Position numbers and translations under genes: made by a program. This document shows, piece by piece, positions 63,999 to 64,000 of a stretch of 64,000 nt of DNA (its first letter is position 1; every line of letters starts with the position of its first letter). The DNA is taken from contig AP018280.1 in NCBI GenBank assembly GCA_004296455.1, forward strand, positions 3,224,001 through 3,288,000, written 5' to 3'. A model generated the notes under the pieces. It was not told where the DNA came from. It did no database searches and worked only from the letters and a program-made list of their open reading frames with translations. This stretch comes from Calothrix sp. NIES-4101 (GTDB taxonomy: Bacteria; Cyanobacteriota; Cyanobacteriia; Cyanobacteriales; Nostocaceae).

Positions 63999-64000
63999 TT

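Noticed and set aside
1-64000. tRNA, rRNA, CRISPR array or replication origin
   Set aside because: No T-arm consensus, rRNA block, regular spacer-repeat array or DnaA-box cluster was seen on either strand.

Overview
The window looks like chromosome of a filamentous cyanobacterium of the Nostoc/Calothrix type. The evidence is the many copies of the HIP1 octamer (GCGATCGC), moderate AT richness, cyanobacterial gene families (bifunctional nuclease DUF151, tandem phytyl-ester-synthase-like acyltransferases, pilin-GH-domain protein, CopM-type DUF305 protein) and dispersed short repeats of the kind common in those genomes. The genus is an inference. No rRNA, tRNA or CRISPR was seen.

Layout. 1-18.2 kb is a stress-type gene block: the end of a hybrid sensor kinase, UspA, an HtrA-like protease/hydrolase/FtsH operon, a dihydroorotate-dehydrogenase-like flavoprotein, a second UspA, a P-type cation ATPase followed by a divergent MetK, a decayed AbrB/VapC module, a GCS2 ligase, an acyl-CoA-synthetase/GNAT protein, and HypA with a hydrogenase-maturation protease but no hydrogenase. 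18.3-20.2 kb is an intact insertion sequence with an exact 8-bp target duplication. 20.3-27.7 kb is ordinary metabolism (acyltransferase pair, aldo/keto reductase, riboflavin synthase, M23 peptidase, BirA). 28.0-38.1 kb is a copper-resistance island (CopZ, CopA, periplasmic lipoproteins, CopRS-like two-component system, CopM) whose RND pump was cut down to its C-terminus by an IS4-type element. 38.1-47.5 kb holds a Na+/H+ antiporter, another P-type ATPase, a HAD phosphatase, a methyltransferase and a glycogen-debranching-type enzyme. 47.8-53.8 kb carries an OLD-type ATPase/TOPRIM protein, IS5 remnants, pyrC between duplicated monooxygenase tails and a frame-shifted IS5 transposase. 53.9-64 kb holds a zinc peptidase, an ABC exporter, photorespiratory enzymes, a rhomboid protease and the start of a pirin gene that runs off the window.

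The most interesting signal is a promoter class. Six 33-nt sites read CYTCACANNNTCCTCA, then exactly 11 nt, then TANNNT. All six point at the next gene, and together they link UspA, the HtrA/FtsH operon, the flavoprotein/Usp/ATPase/MetK block, the hydrogenase-maturation/acetyltransferase block, an unannotated 37-residue membrane peptide and a zinc-ribbon protein. The layout (two half-sites 11 nt apart overlapping the -35 region) is what a class II OmpR/PhoB-type activator would use. The gene content resembles a low-oxygen or dormancy stress regulon; that reading is inference. A second regulon is visible in the copper island: three direct repeats TTTCAT-N5-TTTCAT, one of them left without its own genes beside the IS insertion.
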